Program-made: the position numbers and the translations under genes
Shown here: piece after piece, positions 52,732 through 60,964 of the stretch
Layout: every line of letters begins with the position of its first letter
How positions within the stretch are numbered: the stretch's first letter is position 1
Assembly (NCBI RefSeq): GCF_014647235.1
Contig: NZ_BMOU01000005.1
Span: 124,379-188,378, forward strand
Source of the DNA: Haloarcula pellucida
Lineage (GTDB): Archaea; Halobacteriota; Halobacteria; Halobacteriales; Haloarculaceae
Length of the DNA: 64,000 nucleotides
Direction of reading: 5' to 3'
The notes under the pieces: model-generated
What the model saw: the letters and a program-made list of their open reading frames with translations, nothing else
What the model was told of the DNA's origin: nothing
Database searches by the model: none

Positions 52732-54054
52732 ATGACCGACAGCGAGTGGATCGGCGAGACGTTCACGAGCGACGTTGGCTGGTCGCATCTGGAGACGCTG
52801 GTCGACGTCGGGAACCGGATGGCCGGCAGCGCGGGCGAACGCGAGGCCGCGGAGGCGACGCGTGACGCCCTCGCCGAGTACGCCGAGGACGCCCGCCTCG
52901 AACGGTTCGACATTCAGGGCTGGGTCCGCGGCGACAGCAGCATCGCTGCCGACGGGACCACCGTCACCGGGGCCGACCACGAGGTCATCGCACTGCCGCG
53001 CTCGCCGGCCAGCGAGGCCACCGGCGACCTCGTGGACGTGGGCTACGGCCTGCCGACGGACTTCGAGGACGCCGACTGCGAGGGAAAGGTGGTACTGGTC
53101 CGGTCGGACGTACCCGAGTGGTACGAGCGATACATCCACCGGCGCGAAAAGTACTACCACGCCGTCGAGGCCGGGGCAGTCGCCTTCGTCTACCGGAACC
53201 ACGTCGAGGGGATGCTCCCGCCGACGGGGAGCGTCGGCACCGAGGACGCCCCGATAGGCGAGATCCCCGCCGTCGGTGTGGCCAGCGAGACGGGGGCGCG
53301 ACTGGCCCGGCGCTACGCGGGCGACCCGGTGACGGTCGCCGTCGACTGCGGGACGCCCGCCGCGACGAGCCAGAACGTCCACGCCGAACTCGGCCCGGAC
53401 ACGGACGAGCGAGTGCTGGTGACGAGCCACGTCGACGCCCACGACATCGCCGAGGGGGCGAGCGACAACGGCGCCGGCACCGCGACCGTAGTCGAGATAG
53501 CGCGCGCACTCGCCGCCCGCGAAGACGAGCTAGCGAGTCGCGTCGAGTTCGTCGCCTTCGGGGCGGAGGAGGTCGGACTCGTCGGCTCCGGTCGACTGGC
53601 AGCGGAGCGCGACCTCGATTCGATACGGGCGATACTGAACCTCGACGGCATCGTCCGCGGCCGGACCCTCCAGTGTTTCACCCACGGGTTCGACGCGCTC
53701 GGCGAGGCCGCCGAGTCGGTGGCCGACCGGTTCGACCATCCGGTGACGACCAGCCCCGAACAGAGCCCTCACAGCGATCACTGGCCGTTCGTCACGTGGG
53801 GCGTGCCCGGCGTCCACGTCACGAGCGAGACGGGCGAGACGGGTCGTGGCTGGGGCCACACGCACGCCGATACGCTGGACAAACTCGAACCACGAACCCT
53901 CCGCGAACAGGCCATCCTGTTGACCGACCTCGCCGTCACACTCACCGAGGAGTCGTACGACCGGACGGCCCCCGAAACGATAGCCGCCGCACTCGAAGCA
54001 GAGAACCTCGCGGCAGGGATGAAGATTACCGGCGACTGGCCCTACGACGACTGA
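52732..54054 (+). CDS. M28-family zinc peptidase
   Basis: About 440 residues, no signal. A PA domain lies in the middle of the protein (residues about 95-200). Zinc ligands of the M28 fold: TSHVDAHDIAEGASDNGAGT (His, Asp), VAFGAEEVGLVGS (Glu pair), LNLDGIVRG (Asp) and PHSDHWPF (His). Cuts N-terminal residues from peptides. Start at 52732; the gene stands alone. Confidence 0.9.
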   Translation: MTDSEWIGETFTSDVGWSHLETLVDVGNRMAGSAGEREAAEATRDALAEYAEDARLERFDIQGWVRGDSSIAADGTTVTGADHEVIALPRSPASEATGDLVDVGYGLPTDFEDADCEGKVVLVRSDVPEWYERYIHRREKYYHAVEAGAVAFVYRNHVEGMLPPTGSVGTEDAPIGEIPAVGVASETGARLARRYAGDPVTVAVDCGTPAATSQNVHAELGPDTDERVLVTSHVDAHDIAEGASDNGAGTATVVEIARALAAREDELASRVEFVAFGAEEVGLVGSGRLAAERDLDSIRAILNLDGIVRGRTLQCFTHGFDALGEAAESVADRFDHPVTTSPEQSPHSDHWPFVTWGVPGVHVTSETGETGRGWGHTHADTLDKLEPRTLREQAILLTDLAVTLTEESYDRTAPETIAAALEAENLAAGMKITGDWPYDD

Positions 54055-54205
54055 GCGGGGGGCGACGGGTTCCCGTCCGACGGGACCCACACACCGTCTC
54101 GACGCCGGTACTGGTCACCGGTTGCTAGCGAATTTGCGGTCGGAAGGTAACACCTGGGCAACAGCTATTAGTCCATCGACCGTAGTTTTCCGTGTGTGAT
54201 GCCGT

Positions 54206-54625
54206 ATGACTCCCGTTGAAGACCCGCGAACGGACCTTTCGCTCGACGCTGGCGAACTCGAGGGCGCGGCGGGACCGCCACCCGACGACCTGTTCAAAGC
54301 GCTAGCGAGCGAGAAGCGACGGCGACTCCTCGCGATACTCACCGAGCAGGCGACGATTTCGCTGGACGACTTGACGGACGTACTCGTCGGTTGGGAGGCC
54401 ACCGACAGCGGTCCTGCGGGCCCCGACGAGTGGGCTCGAATGAAGATAGAACTCGTTCACGCACACCTCCCGCTGCTGGCCGATACCGGTCTCGTGGTCC
54501 ACGACGAGGCCGCCGGGGAGGTCCGCCTCGAGTCGGTTTCGGACCCGATCCGTGACTTGCTCAGGTTCGCCACCGAGTACGAACGCGTCGTCGAGACAGG
54601 TCGTTCCCAGCCAACGGACTCGTGA
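54206..54625 (+). CDS. Haloarchaeal ArsR-like HTH protein
   Basis: About 139 residues. Residues 28-110 show a winged HTH: DDLFKALASEKRRRLLAIL, ISLDDLTDVLVG and VHAHLPLLADTGLVVHDEAA. This type of HTH is common in haloarchaea. It ends with a four-base overlap (GTGA) with the DICT gene, so they form an operon. Probably a transcription factor that works with the DICT protein. Confidence 0.8.
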   Translation: MTPVEDPRTDLSLDAGELEGAAGPPPDDLFKALASEKRRRLLAILTEQATISLDDLTDVLVGWEATDSGPAGPDEWARMKIELVHAHLPLLADTGLVVHDEAAGEVRLESVSDPIRDLLRFATEYERVVETGRSQPTDS

Positions 54626-55377
54626 CACTCGGTTCGATTCTTTCCGAGGTCGCCGCCGAAGAGAAGACGGTCGTCGTCTACTCGCCCGACGACACCGGCG
54701 AGGACTTAGCCGAGCGACTGGCGACGCGAAATCTACACGTCGACCACCGAAAGATACCCTCGATTAGCGCCGACGCGTTCGTCGTCGTCCGAGACGGCAG
54801 TCGGTTTCGGGGTGCCCTCTCGCTGTCGGACTTGCTCGTGTTTCTCTCTCCGCCCATCCACCGGCCCGAAGACCTCGACTCGGTCGACGCCGCGTATCGC
54901 GCCCTGTTCGAACTGCTCGACCAGACGGTGTTCGTCACACTCGACCGGCGGCAGTTGCTCGCAACCTCTCGCGAGATAGAGGACCGGGCGTGGCGGACCG
55001 GCCGCGGACGACTCCACGTCGGCTTTCAGTCGGTGGCGGCCTTCGAAGCACAGGCGGGCCTCTATCGGGACCTCGCAGCAACCACCGACGTCGACGTCCA
55101 CGTCTACGTCCCCGCGGGCGCACCCAGTGGCTACCTCGACGACGCGCCGCTGACGGCGCATACGGACGTCGACGAGGACCTCGCCCGGTACTGGTTCATC
55201 CTGTTCGACGGCCACGGTGAAGCGGGCCTCCCAGACGGCCAGACACTGGCCGACGACGGCACTGAGAGCGCCCAGAGCTGTGCGCTCATCGCCGAAGCGA
55301 CCGGTCCAGACCGCTACCGTGGCGTCTGGACGTACGACCCCGACCGGGTCGCGCGAGCGTTCGAGGCCGTGACCTGA
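54622..55377 (+). CDS. DICT sensory domain protein
   Basis: About 251 residues from the GTG at 54622. The DICT domain covers most of it: LGSILSEVAAEEKTVVVYSP at the start, RALFELLDQTVFVTLDRRQL in the middle, and CALIAEATGPDRYRGVWTYD near the end. DICT domains occur with diguanylate cyclases and two-component proteins and are thought to sense light or redox signals. Here it has no other domain and is coupled to the HTH gene. Signal unknown. Confidence 0.82.
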   Translation: MTLGSILSEVAAEEKTVVVYSPDDTGEDLAERLATRNLHVDHRKIPSISADAFVVVRDGSRFRGALSLSDLLVFLSPPIHRPEDLDSVDAAYRALFELLDQTVFVTLDRRQLLATSREIEDRAWRTGRGRLHVGFQSVAAFEAQAGLYRDLAATTDVDVHVYVPAGAPSGYLDDAPLTAHTDVDEDLARYWFILFDGHGEAGLPDGQTLADDGTESAQSCALIAEATGPDRYRGVWTYDPDRVARAFEAVT

Positions 55378-55803
55378 CCGGGTAGCCGAACCCGAAAGAC
55401 GATGGTTCGATATCTTATATAATGAACGAGACAGTAGTCTAGGTATAGTTTTCCCCGATAGATAGCGTATAGCTCACGTCCACGGCGGTGAAAGAACTTA
55501 CTCGGTTCGAAAGTAACATATTTCGTAGATTATTTATCTGAGTGGCGACTGTCTACCGATGGCGGGCCATCAGGCCGACCTCGGTGACCGGTCACCCCCC
55601 ACCCACCGCCCGGTCACCAGACCCCATTCCCACATGGCGTCTACACCATTTCCACGGCCGACCCATGCCTGCCGTCGTCAGTCAGCCCCACGTGGCCGCC
55701 CTCGTGTCAGGGGCGGTCCCGTACACCAATCCAATCGCTGGTGCCGCGCCGACCCACCACGGCGTGGCACCGACCTGCCAACCGTTCCTGTAAAGCGTCG
55801 CAG
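55378..55803. other. Gene-free stretch: AT-rich left half, palindrome-bearing right half
   Basis: 55400-55540 is far richer in A+T than the rest of the window (TATCTTATATAATG, TTATTTATC). A perfect palindrome GGTGACCGGTCACC lies at 55583-55596, with a third half CGGTCACC near 55610. A GTG-started frame at 55542-55793 has His/Pro-rich, non-acidic composition and was not accepted. It could hold a small RNA or a regulatory site. Confidence 0.45.
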
Positions 55804-56496
55804 TTAGTCGCCGAACGCGCGTTCAGCGTCCGCTTTGGCCTGCGGGATGACGCGCTGTTCGGCCCGACGCATCGCCCGGGCCGCTTCGTCGGTGAACTCC
55901 ACGCTCAGCGACGGGAGCGCCCGCGCGAGTCCGCCCAGCACCTCACCGGGGTCTATCTCCAACTCGAACGCGAAGGCGTCTCGTTCGTCTCGAAGCGGCG
56001 TACTGAACTCGAAGTGGTCCTCGACGACGTCGACGGCCCGGTCGTAGTCGTACGTCGCGACGACGGCCGTCCAGAAGTCGTCGCTGTCGGCGGCCACCAG
56101 CGGTGCGATGTCGTCCCCGAAAGCCCGCTGGCGGTCTAGCAGTCGCTGCCGGATGGCGTCGCGTCGCTCGCCGTGGACCGACGGCCGGAGCGCGTTCCAG
56201 TACAGGTCCCGGTCCAGAATCTCGTCTTCGTACGCCTCGAACGACGCCCCGCGATCGGCCGCGTAGTCGAGGACGGGATCGAACTGGTGGAGGAGCGTCC
56301 GCTGGTACTCCCGCAGTTTCGGCCGGACGACGTGGCGTTCGAGAGGGTCGCTGTTCTTCAGTAGTTTGCTCGCGGCGCGACTCCCGCCGCTGCGTGCCCC
56401 ACGCAGGACGGCGGCCACGTCGAACGCCGCGTACGTCTCGTCGACGAGGTCCGAGAGGTACGTCTCGAACCCGTCTTCGACCGCTCGTCGTGTCAC
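55804..56496 (-). CDS. Conserved haloarchaeal protein of unknown function
   Basis: About 230 residues from the GTG at 56496; an ATG at 56577 would add 27 residues but lies on top of the TATA-like sequence shared with queD. The protein is helical and acidic, with EYQRTLLHQFDPVLDYAADRG and AVDVVEDHFEFSTPLRDERD. The C-terminus is rich in Arg and Ala. No known domain. Divergent from the preQ0 operon; function unknown. Confidence 0.65.
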   Translation of the reverse strand: MTRRAVEDGFETYLSDLVDETYAAFDVAAVLRGARSGGSRAASKLLKNSDPLERHVVRPKLREYQRTLLHQFDPVLDYAADRGASFEAYEDEILDRDLYWNALRPSVHGERRDAIRQRLLDRQRAFGDDIAPLVAADSDDFWTAVVATYDYDRAVDVVEDHFEFSTPLRDERDAFAFELEIDPGEVLGGLARALPSLSVEFTDEAARAMRRAEQRVIPQAKADAERAFGD

Positions 56497-56575
56497 ACAC
56501 CCTCCTGAGGACTGCACCGACCTATCGTTTGCGGCGAGTACGCGGTCGACACGGGTGCCGGTCGCCGTCCGAACC

Positions 56576-56583
56576 ATTTATTT
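56576..56583 (+). promoter_or_regulatory. TATA box of the preQ0 operon
   Basis: ATTTATTT ends 23 bases before the queD ATG at 56606, a leaderless promoter. The same AT-rich word read on the minus strand may serve the divergent gene at 56496. Confidence 0.5.
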
Positions 56584-56605
56584 CCACTACCGATAATCTC
56601 GTGGT

Positions 56606-57055
56606 ATGACTGAACGAATATCGTCGGTCGAGGAGCCGGTCGCGGCGGCCGGGGAGCGAGAGCTCGTCGTCGGCGGCGACCGCCCCATCCGTCTCTCGGC
56701 GGGCCATCGGCTCATGCACCACGACGGGAAGTGCTCGCGCCCTCACGGCCACAACTACGAGGTGACGGTTCGGGTGACCGGGGAACTCACCGACGAGGGG
56801 TGGGTCGTCGATAAGGGCGACGTGACGGGCGTCGTCGAGGAGTGGGACCACCGCTTCCTGCTGGAACGCGGGGATCCGCTCGTCGAGGCGTTCGAGACGA
56901 GCGGCGACGGCGACGCCCTCGTCGTGCTGAACCACCCGCCGACGGCCGAGGTGATGGCCGTCGTCCTCGAATCGCGACTGAGCGACCGCCTCCCGGACAC
57001 CGTCTCCGACGTCTCGGTGTCGGTCCGGGAGACGAGCGAACTCTGCACTCGCTGA
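56606..57055 (+). CDS. queD: 6-carboxy-tetrahydropterin synthase
   Basis: About 149 residues. The zinc site is SAGHRLMHHDGKCSRPHGHN (three His) and the catalytic Cys is the one in GKCSRPHGH. The C-terminus keeps the Glu in SVSVRETSELC. Makes CPH4 from dihydroneopterin triphosphate, the first dedicated step toward preQ0 and archaeosine. First gene of queD-queE-queC; it overlaps queE by one base. Confidence 0.93.
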   Translation: MTERISSVEEPVAAAGERELVVGGDRPIRLSAGHRLMHHDGKCSRPHGHNYEVTVRVTGELTDEGWVVDKGDVTGVVEEWDHRFLLERGDPLVEAFETSGDGDALVVLNHPPTAEVMAVVLESRLSDRLPDTVSDVSVSVRETSELCTR

Positions 57056-57843
57056 TGCCCGTCGCTAGCGACACCGACGGCCTCGACGAGGCGGTCGAAC
57101 GGACGGACGACGCAGGGCCCGGGGGCGACCTGCCCATCAACGAACTGTTCTGCTCGCTCCAAGGCGAGGGTCGACTGGCCGGCGTCCCATCCGTCTTCGT
57201 CCGCACGAGCGGCTGTAACCTCCGTTGCTGGTTCTGTGACTCCTATCACACCTCGTGGGAACCGACCGGTGACTGGTACAGCGTCGACGACGTCACGGCC
57301 GCCGTCGAGACGTACGACGCCGACCACGTCGTCCTGACCGGCGGCGAACCGCTCGTCCACGAGGCCAGCGTCGACCTGCTGGACGAACTGGGCGACCGTG
57401 GGTACCACACCACCGTCGAGACCAACGGGACCATCTACCGGGACGCGGCCATCGACCTCGCGAGCGTCAGCCCCAAACTCGCCTCCAGTACGCCCACCGC
57501 CGGCCGGGATCCGAAAGGCGACGGCGAGTGGGCGGACCGCCACGAGGACCGGCGACTCGACGTGCCGACGCTCGCCGAACTGGTCGACACCTACGAGACG
57601 CAACTGAAGTTCGTCGTCACCGGTCCCGAGGATATGGACGAGATAGAGCGTCTCGTCTCTCGCGTACGCGAGGCGGCCGACGCCGCCGTCCCCGACGACC
57701 GGGTCCTGTTGATGCCGGAAGGCCAGACGCGCGAGCGACTCGAAGTGACTCGGGAGGTCGTCGCCGACCTCGCCATCGAGTACGGCTACCGCTACACGCC
57801 GCGCCTGCACGTCGACCTCTGGAACGACGCACCGGGTACGTGA
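57055..57843 (+). CDS. queE: 7-carboxy-7-deazaguanine synthase
   Basis: About 262 residues. Radical-SAM protein with the C-x3-C-x2-C site in SGCNLRCWFCDSYHTSW, preceded by INELFCSLQGEGRLAGVPSV. HVVLTGGEPLVHEA and ETNGTIYRD follow. Turns CPH4 into CDG. Its ATG overlaps the queD stop by one base (TGATG). Confidence 0.94.
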   Translation: MPVASDTDGLDEAVERTDDAGPGGDLPINELFCSLQGEGRLAGVPSVFVRTSGCNLRCWFCDSYHTSWEPTGDWYSVDDVTAAVETYDADHVVLTGGEPLVHEASVDLLDELGDRGYHTTVETNGTIYRDAAIDLASVSPKLASSTPTAGRDPKGDGEWADRHEDRRLDVPTLAELVDTYETQLKFVVTGPEDMDEIERLVSRVREAADAAVPDDRVLLMPEGQTRERLEVTREVVADLAIEYGYRYTPRLHVDLWNDAPGT

Positions 57844-57866
57844 CCACCGAACGACGACACCGACCG

Positions 57867-58565
57867 ATGATACACGACGACCGCGCTGTCGTCCTCGCCT
57901 CCGGCGGGATGGACAGCGCCACGGCGGCCTACGAAGCACAGTCCCGCGGGTACGACGACCTGTACCTGCTGCACACCAGTTACGGCCAGAACACCGAGCA
58001 ACGCGAGTTCGAGTGCGCGCGAGCGCTGGCCGACCACGTCGACGCGGCGGACTTCTGTCACGTCGAGACGAGCCACCTCCAGCAGATAGGCGGGTCCTCG
58101 CTCACCGACGAGGAGATGGCCGTCGCCGACGCCGACACGGAGAGCGACGAGATTCCGAGTTCCTACGTCCCGTTCCGGAACGCCAACCTGCTGTCGATGG
58201 CCGTCTCCTACGCGGAGGCCAACGGTTGCTCGGCGGTGTTCATCGGCGCCCACAGCGAGGACTTCTCGGGGTACCCCGACTGCCGGCCTGCCTTTTTCGA
58301 GGCGTTCCAACGAGTCGTCGACGTCGGAACGAAACCCGAGACGGAGATAACGCTCGTCACACCGTTCGTCGAGTGGTCGAAGACGGACATCGCCGAGCGC
58401 GGGCTCGAGCTTGGGGTCCCGTACGCCGATACGTGGTCGTGTTACCGCAGCGACGAGCCCGCGTGTGGCACCTGCGACGCCTGTGCGTTCCGCCTCGAAG
58501 CGTTCCAGCGACTCGGCGAACGGGATCCGATACCGTACGAAGAGCGGCCGGAGTACGCCGACTGA
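57867..58565 (+). CDS. queC: 7-cyano-7-deazaguanine (preQ0) synthase
   Basis: About 232 residues. ATP PP-loop VLASGGMDSATAAYEA, then YVPFRNANLLSMA and GAHSEDFSGYPDCRPAFFEA, and a zinc site from the Cys residues in WSCYRSDEPACGTCDACAFR. Converts CDG with ammonia and ATP to preQ0, which is inserted in archaeal tRNA at position 15. It begins 23 bases after queE. Confidence 0.95.
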   Translation: MIHDDRAVVLASGGMDSATAAYEAQSRGYDDLYLLHTSYGQNTEQREFECARALADHVDAADFCHVETSHLQQIGGSSLTDEEMAVADADTESDEIPSSYVPFRNANLLSMAVSYAEANGCSAVFIGAHSEDFSGYPDCRPAFFEAFQRVVDVGTKPETEITLVTPFVEWSKTDIAERGLELGVPYADTWSCYRSDEPACGTCDACAFRLEAFQRLGERDPIPYEERPEYAD

Positions 58566-58583
58566 ACGACGTCGGCAGGTCGG

Positions 58584-58967
58584 TCACTCCATCTCGATGT
58601 CGGCGGCGACGCCGTCTAAGACGTACTCGGCAGCGGTCCGTGTGGTCGCGAGCGGCACGTCGTGAACGTCACAGATACGCAAGAGCGCAGAGATGTCCGG
58701 TTCGTGTGGCTGTGCCGTCAGCGGGTCGCGGAGGAAGACGATGGCGTCCATCTCGTCTTCGGCTACCAGCGCGCCGATCTGGGTGTCGCCGCCGAGGGGG
58801 CCGCTCTGCTTGCGGTCGATAGTGAGGTCCGTCTCCTCCATGATCCGCTTTCCGGTCGTGCCCGTACTGACGAGGTCGAACTCCGAGAGGACACCCTCGT
58901 AGGCTTCGACGAGGTCTATCATCTCCGGCTTCTCGTCGTCGTGAGCAATGAGTGCAACGCGTACCAT
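58584..58967 (-). CDS. mgsA: Methylglyoxal synthase
   Basis: About 127 residues from the ATG at 58967. Segments: [45 protein letters not shown] with the catalytic Asp, and [15 protein letters not shown]. Makes methylglyoxal from dihydroxyacetone phosphate, a relief route when phosphate is short. It converges with queC. Confidence 0.93.
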   Translation of the reverse strand: MVRVALIAHDDEKPEMIDLVEAYEGVLSEFDLVSTGTTGKRIMEETDLTIDRKQSGPLGGDTQIGALVAEDEMDAIVFLRDPLTAQPHEPDISALLRICDVHDVPLATTRTAAEYVLDGVAADIEME

Positions 58968-59008
58968 ATCGCGGTCAACGTGGGCCGCCGGCAAAGTGGT
59001 ATCGACGC

Positions 59009-59287
59009 CTACGCCACGGTGACGTCCCCGGTGGCCGTCACGGTCACTTCGTGGTTCTCCACGTCGAAGGTGATCGACTCGCGGTCACCGTCGCCGACGA
59101 CCGCACGGAGGTCGGCGGCGTCGACGTACGACTCGATAGCGGCGACGTCGTCGCGGTCGAGATCTGTCGCCGCCGCGACAGCGTCGACGATTACTTCGGC
59201 TGCAGGTTCGGGGCTGATCCACTCGTCACTGCCCTCACCAGCGGCACCGCCCCGTATCATGTACACTGTTCCGTCGTCCGATTTCAT
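59009..59287 (-). CDS. HalOD1-like output domain protein
   Basis: About 92 residues, one domain. The HalOD1 pattern is visible: [20 protein letters not shown], then [14 protein letters not shown] and [20 protein letters not shown]. HalOD1 is a haloarchaeal output domain of signal proteins. Alone here, near the Bat-type HTH gene (100 bases upstream). Confidence 0.8.
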   Translation of the reverse strand: MKSDDGTVYMIRGGAAGEGSDEWISPEPAAEVIVDAVAAATDLDRDDVAAIESYVDAADLRAVVGDGDRESITFDVENHEVTVTATGDVTVA

Positions 59288-59386
59288 GCGAGCATCTACT
59301 CCGTCAATCGATATAACGGGCTGTGCGTGGTTTCAGAACGTGAAATAACCGGTCCTCTCCGGAGCGGTCGTCGAGACGCACGGGAG

Positions 59387-60049
59387 TCATTTGTTCGGTA
59401 ACCCGAGCTGGAGTCGGTCCGGTGCGGCGAGCGTCTGCTCGACGAGCGTCCCAGTGCCGCGTCGCAGTCGTTCGGAGGCCGCCTGGCTGGAGATGTCGAG
59501 GACGCCAGCCAGATCCGAGAGCGACGCGTCCCGCGGGACGGTGAAGTACCCCTCTTCGAGTGCGAGCAGGAGGACCTCTCGCTGCGGGTCGGTCACGCCG
59601 AACGTCTCCGTCGCTTCGTCGGCGTCGTCCTCCATCATCGAGCGGACGTCCACGTCCAGATTCTCCGCGACGACGTGTTCGCGGAACGTGAGGACGGCGC
59701 TCCGGTCGGGGAAGCGCCCGCGGATCGACCAGCCACCCTCGTCACAGGCCCCACGGGCGAACACGCCGTCGGTACGCAATAGCCCGTTGCCGATAGTGGT
59801 CAGCGGTCCGTCCGTCGTGTGGACGACGTACCAGTGGCCGCCGGCCTCCGGCCCGACGTGGACCGCTCTGTCGACGCGGTCGTCGCTTACCAGTGTCGCG
59901 TCGACGCTACGTTTCTCGTCTGTCCCGACCCAGACCACGGTTCGGCACCCGTCTTCGGTACACTGGAGATGTTGCATCGTGACCCCGTCGGCGGCCGACC
60001 CACCGACCTCACGAAGGAACCCTGTCTCTACGTGAAATTCGACAATCAT
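59387..60049 (-). CDS. Bacterio-opsin activator-type HTH-10 transcription regulator
   Basis: About 220 residues from the ATG at 60049. The C-terminal HTH-10 reads TDPQREVLLLALEEGYFTVP and LSDLAGVLDISSQAASERLR. The N-terminal 150 residues are the Bat-like sensing region, with VEFHVETGFLREVGG. This family controls many haloarchaeal genes. Its own target is unknown. The gene is on the same strand as the HalOD1 gene. Confidence 0.9.
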   Translation of the reverse strand: MIVEFHVETGFLREVGGSAADGVTMQHLQCTEDGCRTVVWVGTDEKRSVDATLVSDDRVDRAVHVGPEAGGHWYVVHTTDGPLTTIGNGLLRTDGVFARGACDEGGWSIRGRFPDRSAVLTFREHVVAENLDVDVRSMMEDDADEATETFGVTDPQREVLLLALEEGYFTVPRDASLSDLAGVLDISSQAASERLRRGTGTLVEQTLAAPDRLQLGLPNK

Positions 60050-60171
60050 GTCGTCACGTCCGGGCGGTGATGACATAAAACTCAGGCAGACGACCGTCCG
60101 ACGGGAAAACGGTGTCCGGGGAGCGGGGAACGTGCTGTCAGAGGCATGGCCCGGCGACCCGAGACACCAGA

Positions 60172-60193
60172 TGATATTACCGAGTGATATTAC
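60172..60193. promoter_or_regulatory. Tandem TGATATTAC repeat
   Basis: TGATATTAC occurs at 60172-60180 and 60185-60193, 13 bases apart, followed by TTAAACA. The region is AT-rich and lies upstream of the Bat-type gene (minus) and left of the 78-bp element. It may be an operator or a promoter for an unannotated transcript. Confidence 0.35.
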
Positions 60194-60284
60194 TTAAACA
60201 TACACGCTACGCGTGACGGTTTACCGTGGCACGGACAGTCCCGTCGGCCGGGGACGTGCGTGCCGGTCCGGCGTCGACGGCTCA

Positions 60285-60362
60285 TACTGGTGGCTGTAAC
60301 AAACTGAAGTAATTCGCCACTCCGGGGTGGCGAATATCGTTACGAACTTACAGCCACCAGAA
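60285..60362 (+). repeat. 78-bp palindromic element, copy B (MITE-like)
   Basis: Perfect terminal inverted repeats CTGGTGGCTGTAA (60287-60299) and TTACAGCCACCAG (60348-60360), and an inner hairpin ATTCGCCAC/GTGGCGAAT (60312-60320 and 60327-60335). A TA lies at the left edge. The right edge touches the stop codon of the deaminase gene at 60363. It is the reverse-orientation copy of 28043-28120. Confidence 0.8.
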
Positions 60363-60827
60363 TCAGTCGAGGTTCTCGCGCTGGTACGACCCCTCGTAGG
60401 TCCCCTCGTGGGCCGCCTCCGCGAGAACGAGTTGGGCGATGCGGGCGCCTTCCGCCAGTTCGATGGGATGGTGGACCTCTAGCAGGCCCTCGCCGCGCCC
60501 CTCGTAGCCGGCGTCCCAGACGGCCGTATCCAGCATACAGGAGTTGCGTAGCAGCGATGATCGAGGGTACAGAAAGCCGACGTGTCCCTCCGGGATGACC
60601 ACCCGGTCGGCGTACTCGACGACGTAGCCGCCTCGCTCCAGCGAGTAGACGCCGTCCTCGGCGTCGAGTTCCCTGCGTTCGCCGACCGTCTTGCCGCCCT
60701 GTTCGATGCGTCCGGGTTCGATCTGTTCGTACACCGCGCCCAGCGTCAGATCGACGCCGTTCGGTTGCACCTGTGCCTCCCGCACGTCGCCGAGTCTGTC
60801 GGCGACGAACGCGCCACTCTTGAACAT
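60363..60827 (-). CDS. dCTP deaminase/dUTPase family protein
   Basis: About 154 residues from the ATG at 60827. The trimeric dUTPase/DCD fold shows VQPNGVDLTLGAVYEQ, YPRSSLLRNSCMLDTAVWDA and GYEGRGEGLLEVHHP. Removes dUTP or deaminates dCTP, keeping uracil out of DNA. Haloarchaeal copies are called either dCTP deaminase or dUTPase; which activity applies cannot be read from the sequence. The stop codon is directly beside copy B of the palindromic element. Confidence 0.87.
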   Translation of the reverse strand: MFKSGAFVADRLGDVREAQVQPNGVDLTLGAVYEQIEPGRIEQGGKTVGERRELDAEDGVYSLERGGYVVEYADRVVIPEGHVGFLYPRSSLLRNSCMLDTAVWDAGYEGRGEGLLEVHHPIELAEGARIAQLVLAEAAHEGTYEGSYQRENLD

Positions 60828-60931
60828 GGCGGTGGGTCGAACGCCCACGGCGAAAACGCTGCTGTTTGTCCGAGCAAAAAACCGACGGACATCGGTAGCG
60901 GTCGATGAAAAATAGGGCGGAATACGCGGGA

Positions 60932-60938
60932 TTTATAC
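60932..60938 (+). promoter_or_regulatory. TATA box of the aconitase gene
   Basis: TTTATAC lies 27-33 bases before the ATG at 60965, a clear leaderless promoter that rules out the longer frame from 60905. Confidence 0.6.
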
Positions 60939-60964
60939 GCGCTGGCAATCGACATGGGGACGTT

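Noticed and set aside
55542-55793. GTG-started frame of 83 codons
   Set aside because: Pro/His-rich and almost without acidic residues, unlike real proteins here; its TATA-like box is too close to the GTG.
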